Positions 1-5,396 of a stretch of 5,396 nucleotides of DNA are shown here, piece after piece (the first letter of the stretch is position 1; the number at the start of each line of letters is the position of its first letter). The DNA is from Clostridia bacterium (GTDB lineage Bacteria > Bacillota_A > Clostridia > Christensenellales > Aristaeellaceae). The notes beneath the pieces were generated by a model. The model worked only from the letters and a program-made list of their open reading frames with translations, ran no database searches and had not been told where the DNA came from. The DNA lies in assembly GCA_017481185.1 (NCBI GenBank), contig JAFUPO010000159.1, positions 1 through 5,396 of the forward strand, given 5' to 3'. The translations under genes were made by a program, and so were the position numbers.

Positions 1-746
1 AGCTGGGGGATCTCTACATGACCCTGCTGGATGAGGCGGCTGATCTTATCGAGGATCTGGCAGAGATGGAGTTTCAGCTCAAGGGCAACCTGAGCGACAA
101 TGATCAGGGCTTTGTGAGCCTCGTTATGGAGGATTTTGAATTTACCCTCAACTACCACGAGGATGAAAACCGGGATCTGATGGTTGCCAACGGCACCCTC
201 CGGATTGACAGAACCCCCCTGACCTTTGACGCGACCATCGGCAATGAAATCCTTTTGAACTATCAGGCAGCCAATGCCCATGGCACTGTAACCGCCGTTG
301 TGCTGCCCAATGGCCGCGCCCTTTCCCTCTCCGGGGTTCATTATGTAACCCGGGGCGATGGCCAGGATAACCTCGAAGGCCTTTGGTCTGCCGACCTGGC
401 CATCCAGGAGAACGGCTTCATCCTGGCGGCGGATTTGGACGAAAACTATCGCTGCTTTATTGATTTCATCTTCCAGCAGGATCCTGCTACCGGCCTGCTG
501 ACCTACGCCTCCCTGGGCTATCAAGATGTGAACCAGGAGCACCTTTTGACGCTTCTCCCCATCGATGAAAACGGCTGGCGACTAAGCTATACCCAGTCGC
601 AGCAGGGCCAGGCGCAGGGAGCCATCACCCTCACCGCAGCCCCTGGCACACAGCAGCTGCCTTTGAAGCCTGATACGCTCTCCACCCTGAGCCTGGATGA
701 TGCGATAACGATGCTCCAGCTGGGCGAAGGAGCCGCTAACCCTTGA
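1..746 (+). CDS. Hypothetical protein, C-terminal part (5' end probably outside window)
   Basis: I do not recognise this protein. The frame is open from the window edge (first full codon at 3, reading L-G-D-L-Y before the ATG at 18), so the gene probably starts upstream. A start at 18 cannot be excluded, since a G-rich stretch at 5-10 could act as a weak ribosome binding site. From the ATG it would be 242 residues, ending in TGA at 744-746. The visible part begins with an acidic amphipathic helix (residues about 1-20 from the ATG). It continues with many alternating polar/hydrophobic stretches that look like beta strands, and closes with a short helix-like tail (L-S-L-D-D-A-I-T-M-L). It is acidic, and I see no catalytic motif, signal peptide or membrane segment. 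Base composition and codon use resemble the downstream genes. It lies on the same strand as the met operon but is separated from it by the operon's own promoter, so a shared function is not implied. Confidence 0.75.
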   Translation, partial: LGDLYMTLLDEAADLIEDLAEMEFQLKGNLSDNDQGFVSLVMEDFEFTLNYHEDENRDLMVANGTLRIDRTPLTFDATIGNEILLNYQAANAHGTVTAVVLPNGRALSLSGVHYVTRGDGQDNLEGLWSADLAIQENGFILAADLDENYRCFIDFIFQQDPATGLLTYASLGYQDVNQEHLLTLLPIDENGWRLSYTQSQQGQAQGAITLTAAPGTQQLPLKPDTLSTLSLDDAITMLQLGEGAANP

Positions 747-771
747 CAAACCAGCCCTTAAATGGTATCAT
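743..771 (+). promoter_or_regulatory. Near-consensus SigA/sigma-70 promoter of the met operon
   Basis: A perfect -35 hexamer TTGACA (743-748) is followed by a 17-bp spacer and the -10 hexamer TATCAT (766-771). A TG at 763-764 makes an extended -10 element. Transcription should begin near 778-779, giving a leader of roughly 165 nt before metA. The -35 box overlaps the TGA stop of the preceding gene, so the operon start is packed directly against it. A promoter this strong with no visible repressor operator fits control downstream of initiation, that is, by attenuation in the leader. Confidence 0.85.
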
Positions 772-788
772 TGCTCCCATCAAGCAAC

Positions 789-797
789 AGGAGGTGA
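789..797 (+). promoter_or_regulatory. Strong Shine-Dalgarno site of the leader peptide
   Basis: AGGAGGTGA is complementary to all nine bases of the usual anti-Shine-Dalgarno tail. The GGAGG core (790-794) ends eight bases before GTG at 803, a good spacing that selects the Met-rich frame. A second GTG at 801 is six bases away but opens only a five-codon frame. A site this good in front of such a short frame is hard to explain unless the frame is translated. Confidence 0.85.
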
Positions 798-800
798 GAC

Positions 801-844
801 GTGTGCGCAAGGCTATGATGATGCGAATGTCCATGGGCGCACAT
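801..844 (+). promoter_or_regulatory. Early leader hairpin (possible pause or start-masking stem)
   Basis: GTGTGCGC (801-808) can pair with GCGCACAT (837-844) in eight contiguous pairs, the outermost being G-U. The 28-nt loop contains all five internal Met codons. The stem includes the leader GTG start codon. It crosses the 820-831/864-875 stem, so the two cannot coexist as nested helices. It may act as a polymerase-pausing hairpin that synchronises the ribosome with transcription, or it may modulate leader initiation. A functional role is inference only. Confidence 0.45.
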
Positions 845-865
845 TGTTTCGCTCGTGCTGTTTGA
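803..865 (+). CDS. Methionine-rich leader peptide of the met operon (20 aa)
   Basis: Reading from GTG at 803 gives MRKAMMMRMSMGAHCFARAV and then TGA at 863-865. Five of the nineteen internal codons are ATG (815, 818, 821, 827, 833), clustered at residues 5, 6, 7, 9 and 11, where well under one would be expected by chance. One Cys codon, also a sulfur amino acid, lies at residue 15. The peptide has no likely enzymatic role. By analogy with the trp, his and leu leader peptides, its translation would report Met-tRNA charging. The Met cluster overlaps strand 1 of the protector stem (820-831), and the stop codon abuts strand 2 (864-875), which is where a sensing ribosome must sit. The start is chosen for its ideal distance from the AGGAGGTGA site. 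The frame is too short to be found by ordinary gene callers. Translation is inferred, not shown. Confidence 0.8.
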   Translation: MRKAMMMRMSMGAHCFARAV

Positions 866-875
866 TATGCGCATC
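820..875 (+). promoter_or_regulatory. Protector stem 1:2 of the attenuator
   Basis: GATGCGAATGTC (820-831) pairs with GATATGCGCATC (864-875): eleven of twelve positions pair, one of them G-U, with a single A/G mismatch (826/869). Strand 1 lies inside the Met-codon cluster and strand 2 begins within the leader stop codon. When formed, this stem removes strand 2 from antiterminator pairing and so favours termination. A ribosome stalled on Met codons would cover strand 1 and prevent the stem from forming. Confidence 0.6.
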
Positions 876-893
876 TGACTGCTAATTTGATGC
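871..893 (+). promoter_or_regulatory. Candidate antiterminator stem 2:3
   Basis: GCATC (871-875) is fully complementary to GATGC (889-893) across a 13-nt loop. Strand 889-893 is the base of the terminator stem, next to the U tract, so this pairing would detach the part most needed for termination. A couple of extra pairs are possible beyond an internal loop (867-868 with 895-896). Five base pairs are weak against a twelve-pair terminator. The switch would therefore have to be kinetic, forming before 908-919 is transcribed, or be helped by pairing I have not identified. Confidence 0.45.
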
Positions 894-924
894 CATCCCG
901 AACTGTACGGGGTGGCATCTTTTT
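889..924 (+). terminator. Intrinsic terminator in the metA leader (attenuator)
   Basis: GATGCCATCCCG (889-900) and CGGGGTGGCATC (908-919) form a twelve-pair stem with one G-U pair (896/912). The loop is seven bases (AACTGTA), and five T residues follow (920-924). The terminator lies downstream of its own operon promoter and only six bases before the metA ribosome binding site. It therefore does not end the upstream gene, which stops at 746. It is placed to abort transcription before metA. The metA ribosome binding site is outside the stem, so control should act on transcription rather than on initiation at metA. Confidence 0.9.
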
Positions 925-930
925 ACGTTT

Positions 931-937
931 AAGGAGG
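931..937 (+). promoter_or_regulatory. metA ribosome binding site
   Basis: AAGGAGG is followed after five bases by the ATG at 943. It fixes the metA start, which also matches the conserved family N-terminus beginning M-P-[VI]-[KR]-[IV]-P-D. Confidence 0.9.
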
Positions 938-942
938 AGCTT

Positions 943-1881
943 ATGCCTGTCAAGATCCCTGATGCCCTGCCTGCTACCCGCATCCTGACAGAGGAGAAGA
1001 TTTTTGTGATGACCGAGAAGCGTTCGGCTGCCCATGATATTCGCCCCCTGCGCATTGCCATTTTGACCCTGATGCCCTCCACGGAAACCACCGAGACCCA
1101 GCTTTTGCGGCTCATCGGCAACACGCCTTTGCAGGTGGAGGTAACGCTTTTAAGGACGCAGACCTATGCCTCTCAAAATGCAGACCAGGAGCATTTGAGA
1201 ACCTTCTATCGCACCTTTGACGATGTGAAGGATGAATACTTTGACGGGGTCATCATCACCGGCGCCCCGGTAGAAAAGATGGATTTTCAGGATGTGCGCT
1301 ACTGGCACGAATTGGAGACCATTATGGCCTGGGCAGATGAACGGGCCTTTTCCACCCTGTACATCTGCTGGGCAGCCCAAGCAGGGCTGTACTACCATTA
1401 CGGCATTGAGAAGCATCCTTTGGCGAAAAAGATGTTCGGCATCTTTCCCCACCAGGTATTGACCCGGGAGAGCCGCCTGGTGCGGGGCTTTGACGATGTG
1501 TTTGACATTCCCATGAGCCGCCACACCGCCGTCAATGAGGAGCAGGTGTACGCCTGTGAAGATCTGATGGTGCTGGCTGCCTCCCAAGAGTCGGGCATCG
1601 GCCTGATCATCAGCCGGGATGGGCGGCGGGTGTTTGCCACCGGCCATAGCGAATACAACCCCGATACCCTGGCTAAAGAGTATTTTCGCGACTTGGATAA
1701 GGGCCTGCCCATTGAGGTGCCCAAGTATTACTTCCCTCAGGATGATCCCTCCCAGCCTCCTTTGGTGCGCTGGCGGGCCCATGCCAACCTGCTCTTTGCC
1801 AATTGGCTCAACTATTTTGTGTATCAAGAAACGCCCTATGAGCTCTCTTCTTTGGCCAAGCGAAAGGAGGCGCAAAAATGA
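943..1881 (+). CDS. metA: Homoserine O-acyltransferase MetA (probably acetyl-CoA-specific)
   Basis: This cytoplasmic enzyme transfers an acyl group from acyl-CoA to the hydroxyl of L-homoserine, the committed step of methionine synthesis. The 312-residue length is normal for the MetA/HTS family, and the N-terminus [11 protein letters not shown] aligns with E. coli MetA. Catalytic residues are in place: nucleophile Cys142 in Y-I-C-W-A-A-Q-A-G, and His235 and Glu237 in T-G-H-S-E-Y. The conserved D-D-P stretch and [10 protein letters not shown] near the C-terminus are also present. Residue 111 is Glu (G-A-P-V-E-K-M-D-F), where the succinyl-specific E. coli enzyme has Gly. In characterised enzymes, Glu here goes with acetyl-CoA use, so the likely product is O-acetyl-L-homoserine, although automatic annotation often says succinyltransferase. 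It is the first gene after the attenuator and overlaps metF by 4 nt. Confidence 0.96.
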   Translation: MPVKIPDALPATRILTEEKIFVMTEKRSAAHDIRPLRIAILTLMPSTETTETQLLRLIGNTPLQVEVTLLRTQTYASQNADQEHLRTFYRTFDDVKDEYFDGVIITGAPVEKMDFQDVRYWHELETIMAWADERAFSTLYICWAAQAGLYYHYGIEKHPLAKKMFGIFPHQVLTRESRLVRGFDDVFDIPMSRHTAVNEEQVYACEDLMVLAASQESGIGLIISRDGRRVFATGHSEYNPDTLAKEYFRDLDKGLPIEVPKYYFPQDDPSQPPLVRWRAHANLLFANWLNYFVYQETPYELSSLAKRKEAQK

Positions 1882-2744
1882 CCCTTTGTGAGGCCTTTCA
1901 AAGCCAGGCCGTTACCGTGTCCTGCGAGATCTTTCCGCCCAAGGCTTTTAAGCAAATGGAAGAAGTAACCACCGTTGCCCAAGACATCTGCCAATTGAAG
2001 CCCGCCTTTGTATCCGTTACCTACGGCGCCGGAGGCAAGGGCAGCAGCCACACCATCGCCATTGCCAAAGCGGTAAAGGAAGCGGGGGTTGAGCCCCTTT
2101 TCCACTTCACCTGCATGGGGGCGGATCGGGCCAGCGTTGACGCCTCCCTTGCAGACATTAGGGCCCAGGGCATCCACAGCATCCTGGCTCTGCGGGGTGA
2201 TATTCCTGAAGGGGAGCGCGCTCCCAGCGCCTTTCCCCACGCCAGCGACCTGATTGCCTATATCAAAAAGGTCGGCAGCTTCACCGTAGGCGCTGCCTGC
2301 TATCCCCAGGGGCATCCGGAATCCCGCTCCAAGGCGGAGGACCTGGACTATTTGAAGCGCAAGGTCGACGCCGGAGCCGACTTTTTGACCACCCAAATGT
2401 TTTTTGACAACAACGTTCTGTATAATTTTCTCTACCGGGCTCTGCAAAAGGGCATCCAGCTGCCAATAGCCGCAGGTATCATGCCGGTGGTTAACGCCAA
2501 GCAAATTAAGCGCATCTGCTCCCTTTCCGCCGCGGCGCTGCCGCCCCGGTTCGCCGCCATTGTAGACCGTTTTCAGGATGATCCCCAGGCCATGAGCCAG
2601 GCAGGCATCGCCTTTGCCACGGAGCAGATCATCGACCTGGTGGCCAATGGGGTCAACCACATCCATTTGTATACCATGAACCGCCCCCACATTGCCCAGG
2701 CAATTTTCAACAATCTTTCCTGCATCATTGGAGGCCGGGCATGA
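1878..2744 (+). CDS. metF: 5,10-methylenetetrahydrofolate reductase
   Basis: This FAD-dependent cytoplasmic enzyme reduces 5,10-methylene-THF to 5-methyl-THF, the methyl donor for MetH. The protein has 288 residues, typical for bacterial MetF, and is a single TIM-barrel domain. Family motifs occur in order: S-C-E-I-F-P-P-K (15-22, catalytic Glu17), S-V-T-Y-G-A-G-G (46-53), A-L-R-G-D-I-P (104-110, with the flavin-tuning Asp108), T-Q-M-F-F-D (172-177), A-G-I-M-P-V (199-204) and H-L-Y-T-M-N-R (263-269). After G-A-G-G the usual S-T-R is replaced by K-G-S, a mild departure. The start ATG overlaps the metA stop as ATGA, and AAAGGAGG (1863-1870) lies seven bases upstream inside the end of metA. This points to coupled translation. 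Reduction of methylene-THF directly feeds the MetH encoded two genes downstream. Confidence 0.96.
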   Translation: MTLCEAFQSQAVTVSCEIFPPKAFKQMEEVTTVAQDICQLKPAFVSVTYGAGGKGSSHTIAIAKAVKEAGVEPLFHFTCMGADRASVDASLADIRAQGIHSILALRGDIPEGERAPSAFPHASDLIAYIKKVGSFTVGAACYPQGHPESRSKAEDLDYLKRKVDAGADFLTTQMFFDNNVLYNFLYRALQKGIQLPIAAGIMPVVNAKQIKRICSLSAAALPPRFAAIVDRFQDDPQAMSQAGIAFATEQIIDLVANGVNHIHLYTMNRPHIAQAIFNNLSCIIGGRA

Positions 2745-3322
2745 ACCTTGATCGCGCCGCCCGCTATATGGGCTGCCCCCAACCAGATCAGCAGCTCCTG
2801 GCCCTTTTACACAAGGCTGCCGCCATCGTGGAAGAAGCCGCCCAGCCCCGGCATATGCTTGCCCGCCTTGCCAAGGCTGACATAACCCTGCCGGGAGAGG
2901 ATGTTCACAAGCTTCTTAAAAACTGTGATGAGCTTTTTCTGATGGCAGCCACCCTGGGGGCTGGGATGGATGAGCGCATCCGCCGAGAAAGCCTGATGGA
3001 TATGGCCCTGGGGTTGGCGGTAAATGCCTGCGCCGCCTCTGCGCTGGAGGATTATCTGAACGAGATCGCCTTTCCCCTCAGGGAAGGGGAGTATGTAACC
3101 CCCCGGTTCAGCCCAGGCTACGGAGATCTGCCCCTGACGGTTCAGACCAACTTTCTCGCCCGGCTCAACGCCCGAGCTATCGGCCTGTATGAAACCGCCT
3201 ACCATATGCTGGCCCCGGAGAAATCTGTCACGGCCCTATGCGGGATCACTGCCCTCCCGCAAAAGCAATGCATCCGCAAATGTCGCAACTGTTCCAACAC
3301 TGCCTGCCCCTTCCGGGAATGA
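2741..3322 (+). CDS. Stand-alone cobalamin-dependent methionine synthase activation protein
   Basis: This 193-residue protein resembles the C-terminal reactivation domain of MetH (Met_synt_B12 family), here as a separate polypeptide, as in Thermotoga maritima. It should bind S-adenosylmethionine and help return oxidised cob(II)alamin on MetH to methylcobalamin by reductive methylation. The family signature R-F-S-P-G-Y-G-D-L-P-L is at 122-132, corresponding to the R-x-x-x-G-Y-P SAM-binding region of E. coli MetH. M-L-A-P-E-K-S-V-T-A-L-C-G-I follows at 156-169. The tail carries Cys177, Cys181, Cys184 and Cys189 (C-x3-C-x2-C-x4-C), a possible metal or Fe-S site that the E. coli domain lacks. Its ATG overlaps the metF stop (ATGA), with GGAGG at 2730-2734. 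Placement immediately before metH supports the role. The Cys cluster might receive electrons, but that is inference. Confidence 0.88.
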   Translation: MNLDRAARYMGCPQPDQQLLALLHKAAAIVEEAAQPRHMLARLAKADITLPGEDVHKLLKNCDELFLMAATLGAGMDERIRRESLMDMALGLAVNACAASALEDYLNEIAFPLREGEYVTPRFSPGYGDLPLTVQTNFLARLNARAIGLYETAYHMLAPEKSVTALCGITALPQKQCIRKCRNCSNTACPFRE

Positions 3323-3341
3323 ACGAAAGGATGACCTGAGC

Positions 3342-5396
3342 ATGGATCTGAAAAAGCTGATCACTGAAAAACGCCTGATTGTGGATGGCGGCATGGGTAC
3401 CCTTCTGCAATCCCTGGGGCTCACCGGCGGCCAGCGCCCGGAAACCTGGAATGTGACCTATTCGGATCGTATTGAGCAGGTGCACCGGCAATATCTGGAA
3501 GCTGGCTGCGACATTCTGACCGCCAATACCTTCGGGGCTAATGCCCTGCACTTTGGCAATGACACCGAATTGGTGATCAAAAGCGCCATTAAGCTCTGCC
3601 GCCGAGCGGTGGAGCAGGCAGGCCACGGCTATGTGGCCATGGACATCGGCCCCACGGGCCGCCTCTTGCAGCCCTACGGGGATCTGCCCTTTGAGGAGGC
3701 TGTAAGCCTTTTCAAGCAGGCTGCCCGCACCGGCGCCCAGGCCGGGGCTGACCTGATCCTTATTGAGACCATGACCGATAGCTATGAATTAAAGGCAGCG
3801 GTCATCGGCGCCAAGGAAGCCTGTCAATTGCCTATTGTAGCCACCCTGATGGTGGGCGAAAACGGCAAGCTCCTTACCGGCGGGGATATTTCTGGCATGG
3901 CGGCCATGCTGGAGGGGCTGGGCGTTACCGCCCTGGGCTTTAACTGTGGCCTGGGCCCCAAGCAGATGAAGCCGCTCATTGAGGAACTGCGCAGGCATAC
4001 CTCCCTGCCCATCTGGTGCAGCCCCAATGCGGGCCTCCCCCAGGTGGTGGATGGCAAAACTGTGTTCACCGTGGGGCCTGAGGAATTCAGCCAGGATGCG
4101 GCGCAGCTGTGTCGCCTGGGCGTGAGCGTTATCGGGGGCTGCTGCGGCACCACCCCGGCTCATATTGCTGAAACGGCTAAGCTTTGCCGCCCCATCCCCC
4201 TGCCTGAGATCACCGAAAAGGACGCCTGCGTTATTTGCTCCCACAGCCGCACGGTTACCCTGGGCAAGGCCCCCAAGATTATTGGCGAGCGCATCAACCC
4301 TACGGGTAAAAAGGCCTTCAAGGCTGCCCTAAAAGCGGACGACCTGGACTATGTGCTCCGTGAAGCGGTGAGTCAAGCCCAGGCTGGGGCCCACATCCTG
4401 GATGTCAATGTAGGTCTGCCGGAGATCGATGAGGCCCAGTGGCTCAAAAAGGCTGTTGCGGGTATTCAAAGCGTTTGCCCGCTGCCCCTGCAATTGGATA
4501 CCGCCGACCCCATCGCTCTAGAAGGAGCCCTGCGCCTGTGCAACGGTAAAGCGCTGATCAACTCCGTCAGCGCCAAACAGGCCAGCATGGAGGCCGTGTT
4601 TCCCCTGATTAAAAAATACGGCGGCGCAGTGGTATGCCTCCTGCTGGATGAAGAAGGCATCCCCGAGACGGTAGAAGGCCGTTTGGCCTGCGCTCAAAAG
4701 ATAATTGCCCAGGCAGCTAAATACGGCATCCCCAAAAAGGATTTGGTGATGGACGCCCTGGTGATGACCGTTTCCACCGGCGGCGACAATGCCGCTATCA
4801 CGTTGGAAACCCTGCGCCGTTTAAAAACGGAGCTGGGGGTTCGCACGGTGCTGGGGGTTTCCAACATTTCCTTCGGTCTGCCCCAGCGGGAGCAGCTGAA
4901 CGCTGCCTTCCTATCCATGGCTCTTTCTGCCGGGTTGGATGCAGCCATTATGAATCCCCTTTCTGCGGAAATGATGAACGCCTTTTATGCCTCCCAGGCG
5001 CTGATGGGCAAGGATGCTCGGTTTCAAGACTATTTGAGCCGCTTTGCCCAGCAGGCCTCTGCCCCGGTCTCTGTCGCTGGGGAAATGACCGTGGAGGCTG
5101 CCATTGCCCAGGGCCTTAAATCAGCCGCCATTGAGGCCACCTGCGCCCTGCTCTCAGCAGGAAACGCCCCCCTGGATGTAATTGCCCAGCGGCTGGTGCC
5201 TGCCTTGGATAAGGTGGGGCAGGGCTTTGAGGAGGGAACGGTATTTCTGCCCCAATTGCTCATGAGCGCAGAAGCTGCCAAGGCCGCCTTTCTACAGGTG
5301 CAGAAGGCCCTTGAAACCAAGGATGAATCCGTTGAAAAAAACGGCAAGATCATCCTGGCCACCGTGCAGGGGGATGTTCATGACATCGGCAAGAAC
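3342..5396 (+). CDS. metH: Cobalamin-dependent methionine synthase, N-terminal 685 residues (runs off window)
   Basis: MetH transfers the methyl group of 5-methyl-THF through cobalamin to homocysteine, giving methionine and THF. The window holds 685 codons and ends inside the gene. The homocysteine-binding domain (about 1-285) starts with I-V-D-G-G-M-G-T and has zinc ligands Cys202 (G-F-N-C-G) and Cys267-Cys268 (G-G-C-C-G-T-T-P-A-H). The pterin-binding domain (about 311-560) has G-E-R-I-N-P-T-G, D-V-N-V-G (354-358), N-S-V-S (407-410) and G-V-S-N-I-S-F-G-L-P (505-514). The four-helix cap follows (about 580-655), and the cobalamin domain begins near 665. The last residues, D-V-H-D-I-G-K-N, contain the D-x-H-x-x-G motif whose His680 is the lower axial ligand of cobalt. 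A short MetH of about 800 residues without its own activation domain is likely, because that domain is encoded by the preceding gene. The ribosome binding site is weak (AAAGG at 3326-3330, eleven bases from ATG), unlike its neighbours. Confidence 0.95.
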   Translation, partial: MDLKKLITEKRLIVDGGMGTLLQSLGLTGGQRPETWNVTYSDRIEQVHRQYLEAGCDILTANTFGANALHFGNDTELVIKSAIKLCRRAVEQAGHGYVAMDIGPTGRLLQPYGDLPFEEAVSLFKQAARTGAQAGADLILIETMTDSYELKAAVIGAKEACQLPIVATLMVGENGKLLTGGDISGMAAMLEGLGVTALGFNCGLGPKQMKPLIEELRRHTSLPIWCSPNAGLPQVVDGKTVFTVGPEEFSQDAAQLCRLGVSVIGGCCGTTPAHIAETAKLCRPIPLPEITEKDACVICSHSRTVTLGKAPKIIGERINPTGKKAFKAALKADDLDYVLREAVSQAQAGAHILDVNVGLPEIDEAQWLKKAVAGIQSVCPLPLQLDTADPIALEGALRLCNGKALINSVSAKQASMEAVFPLIKKYGGAVVCLLLDEEGIPETVEGRLACAQKIIAQAAKYGIPKKDLVMDALVMTVSTGGDNAAITLETLRRLKTELGVRTVLGVSNISFGLPQREQLNAAFLSMALSAGLDAAIMNPLSAEMMNAFYASQALMGKDARFQDYLSRFAQQASAPVSVAGEMTVEAAIAQGLKSAAIEATCALLSAGNAPLDVIAQRLVPALDKVGQGFEEGTVFLPQLLMSAEAAKAAFLQVQKALETKDESVEKNGKIILATVQGDVHDIGKN

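Larger units (their letters stand above)
779..925 (+). promoter_or_regulatory. Candidate methionine-sensing leader-peptide attenuator
   Basis: This leader RNA lies between the promoter and the metA ribosome binding site. Seen directly are a strong Shine-Dalgarno site, a short Met-rich reading frame, a chain of alternately pairing strands, and an intrinsic terminator before the first structural gene. The strands are 1 (820-831), 2 (864-875), 3 (889-900) and 4 (908-919). The inferred mechanism is as follows. When charged Met-tRNA is scarce, the ribosome stalls on the Met codons (815-835) and covers strand 1. Strand 2 then pairs with strand 3 and the terminator cannot complete. When Met is plentiful, the ribosome reaches the stop at 863-865 and masks strand 2, so strands 3 and 4 form the terminator. 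Without translation, 1:2 also leaves 3:4 free. I find no SAM-I (S-box) or T-box features. The weakest point is the antiterminator, which has only five contiguous pairs. Confidence 0.75.

Noticed and set aside
801..818. Alternative leader frame from GTG 801 (five codons, stop at 816-818)
   Set aside because: It shares the same Shine-Dalgarno site but ends before any Met codon. The 803 frame has better spacing and a meaningful composition.
867..874. ATGCGCAT palindrome as a repressor operator
   Set aside because: It lies well downstream of the promoter inside the leader, and its bases are explained by pairing in the 820-831/864-875 and 871-875/889-893 stems.
889..924. Terminator of the upstream hypothetical gene
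   Set aside because: A strong promoter and a leader peptide lie between that gene's stop and the hairpin, and the hairpin sits six bases before the metA ribosome binding site, so it belongs to the met leader.
736..1035. Minus-strand frame across the leader
   Set aside because: It crosses the promoter, the terminator and the start of metA and has no convincing start or family match. All structure here is explained on the + strand.
1150..1875. Long open frame on the minus strand opposite metA
   Set aside because: It has no supporting family resemblance and lies entirely over a well-conserved gene. It is a shadow of GC-biased codon use.
1836..2690. Long open frame on the minus strand opposite metF
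   Set aside because: Its residues are Gly/Ala/Val-rich with no recognisable motif, and the + strand carries every MTHFR motif in order.
3331..3339. Minimal frame ATG-ACC-TGA just before metH
   Set aside because: Two codons plus stop with a weak site. It is most likely chance, though it overlaps the metH upstream region.

Overview
The window looks like chromosomal DNA from an anaerobic, cobalamin-using Firmicutes-type bacterium. A Clostridia or Negativicutes relative with fairly high GC is my best guess, at modest confidence. The reasons are strong AGGAGG-type ribosome binding sites, a MetA-family homoserine acyltransferase, and a separate small MetH-reactivation protein next to a MetH core. 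All supported genes are on the + strand.

Layout. Positions 1-746 hold the 3' part of an unrecognised protein gene that enters from the left edge. Its stop codon overlaps the -35 box of a near-consensus promoter (743-771). Then comes a leader of about 160 nt (about 779-942), followed by four genes in one apparent operon: metA (943-1881), metF (1878-2744), a stand-alone methionine synthase activation protein (2741-3322), and metH (3342 to beyond the right edge). The metA/metF and metF/activation junctions are 4-nt ATGA overlaps, and the metH gap is only 19 nt.

Pathway logic. MetA acylates homoserine, probably with acetyl-CoA because it carries Glu111. MetF makes 5-methyltetrahydrofolate. MetH moves that methyl group through cobalamin to homocysteine. 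The activation protein should rescue oxidised cobalamin by reductive methylation. The step from O-acylhomoserine to homocysteine is not encoded here.

Most interesting element. The metA leader encodes a 20-residue peptide (803-865) behind an excellent Shine-Dalgarno site. It has five internal Met codons within seven codons (A-M-M-M-R-M-S-M) and ends just before an intrinsic terminator (889-924) that lies immediately upstream of the metA ribosome binding site. The pentamers GATGC (820), GCATC (871), GATGC (889) and GCATC (915) form a 1-2-3-4 chain of competing stems: protector 1:2, antiterminator 2:3 and terminator 3:4. The leader stop codon abuts strand 2. This is the architecture of trp/his-type ribosome-mediated attenuation, but with methionine as the sensed amino acid. 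I see no S-box or T-box. Known met control in Firmicutes is mostly by SAM riboswitches, T-boxes or repressors, so a methionine leader-peptide attenuator would be unusual and possibly undescribed. The sequence supports the parts; the mechanism is inferred.
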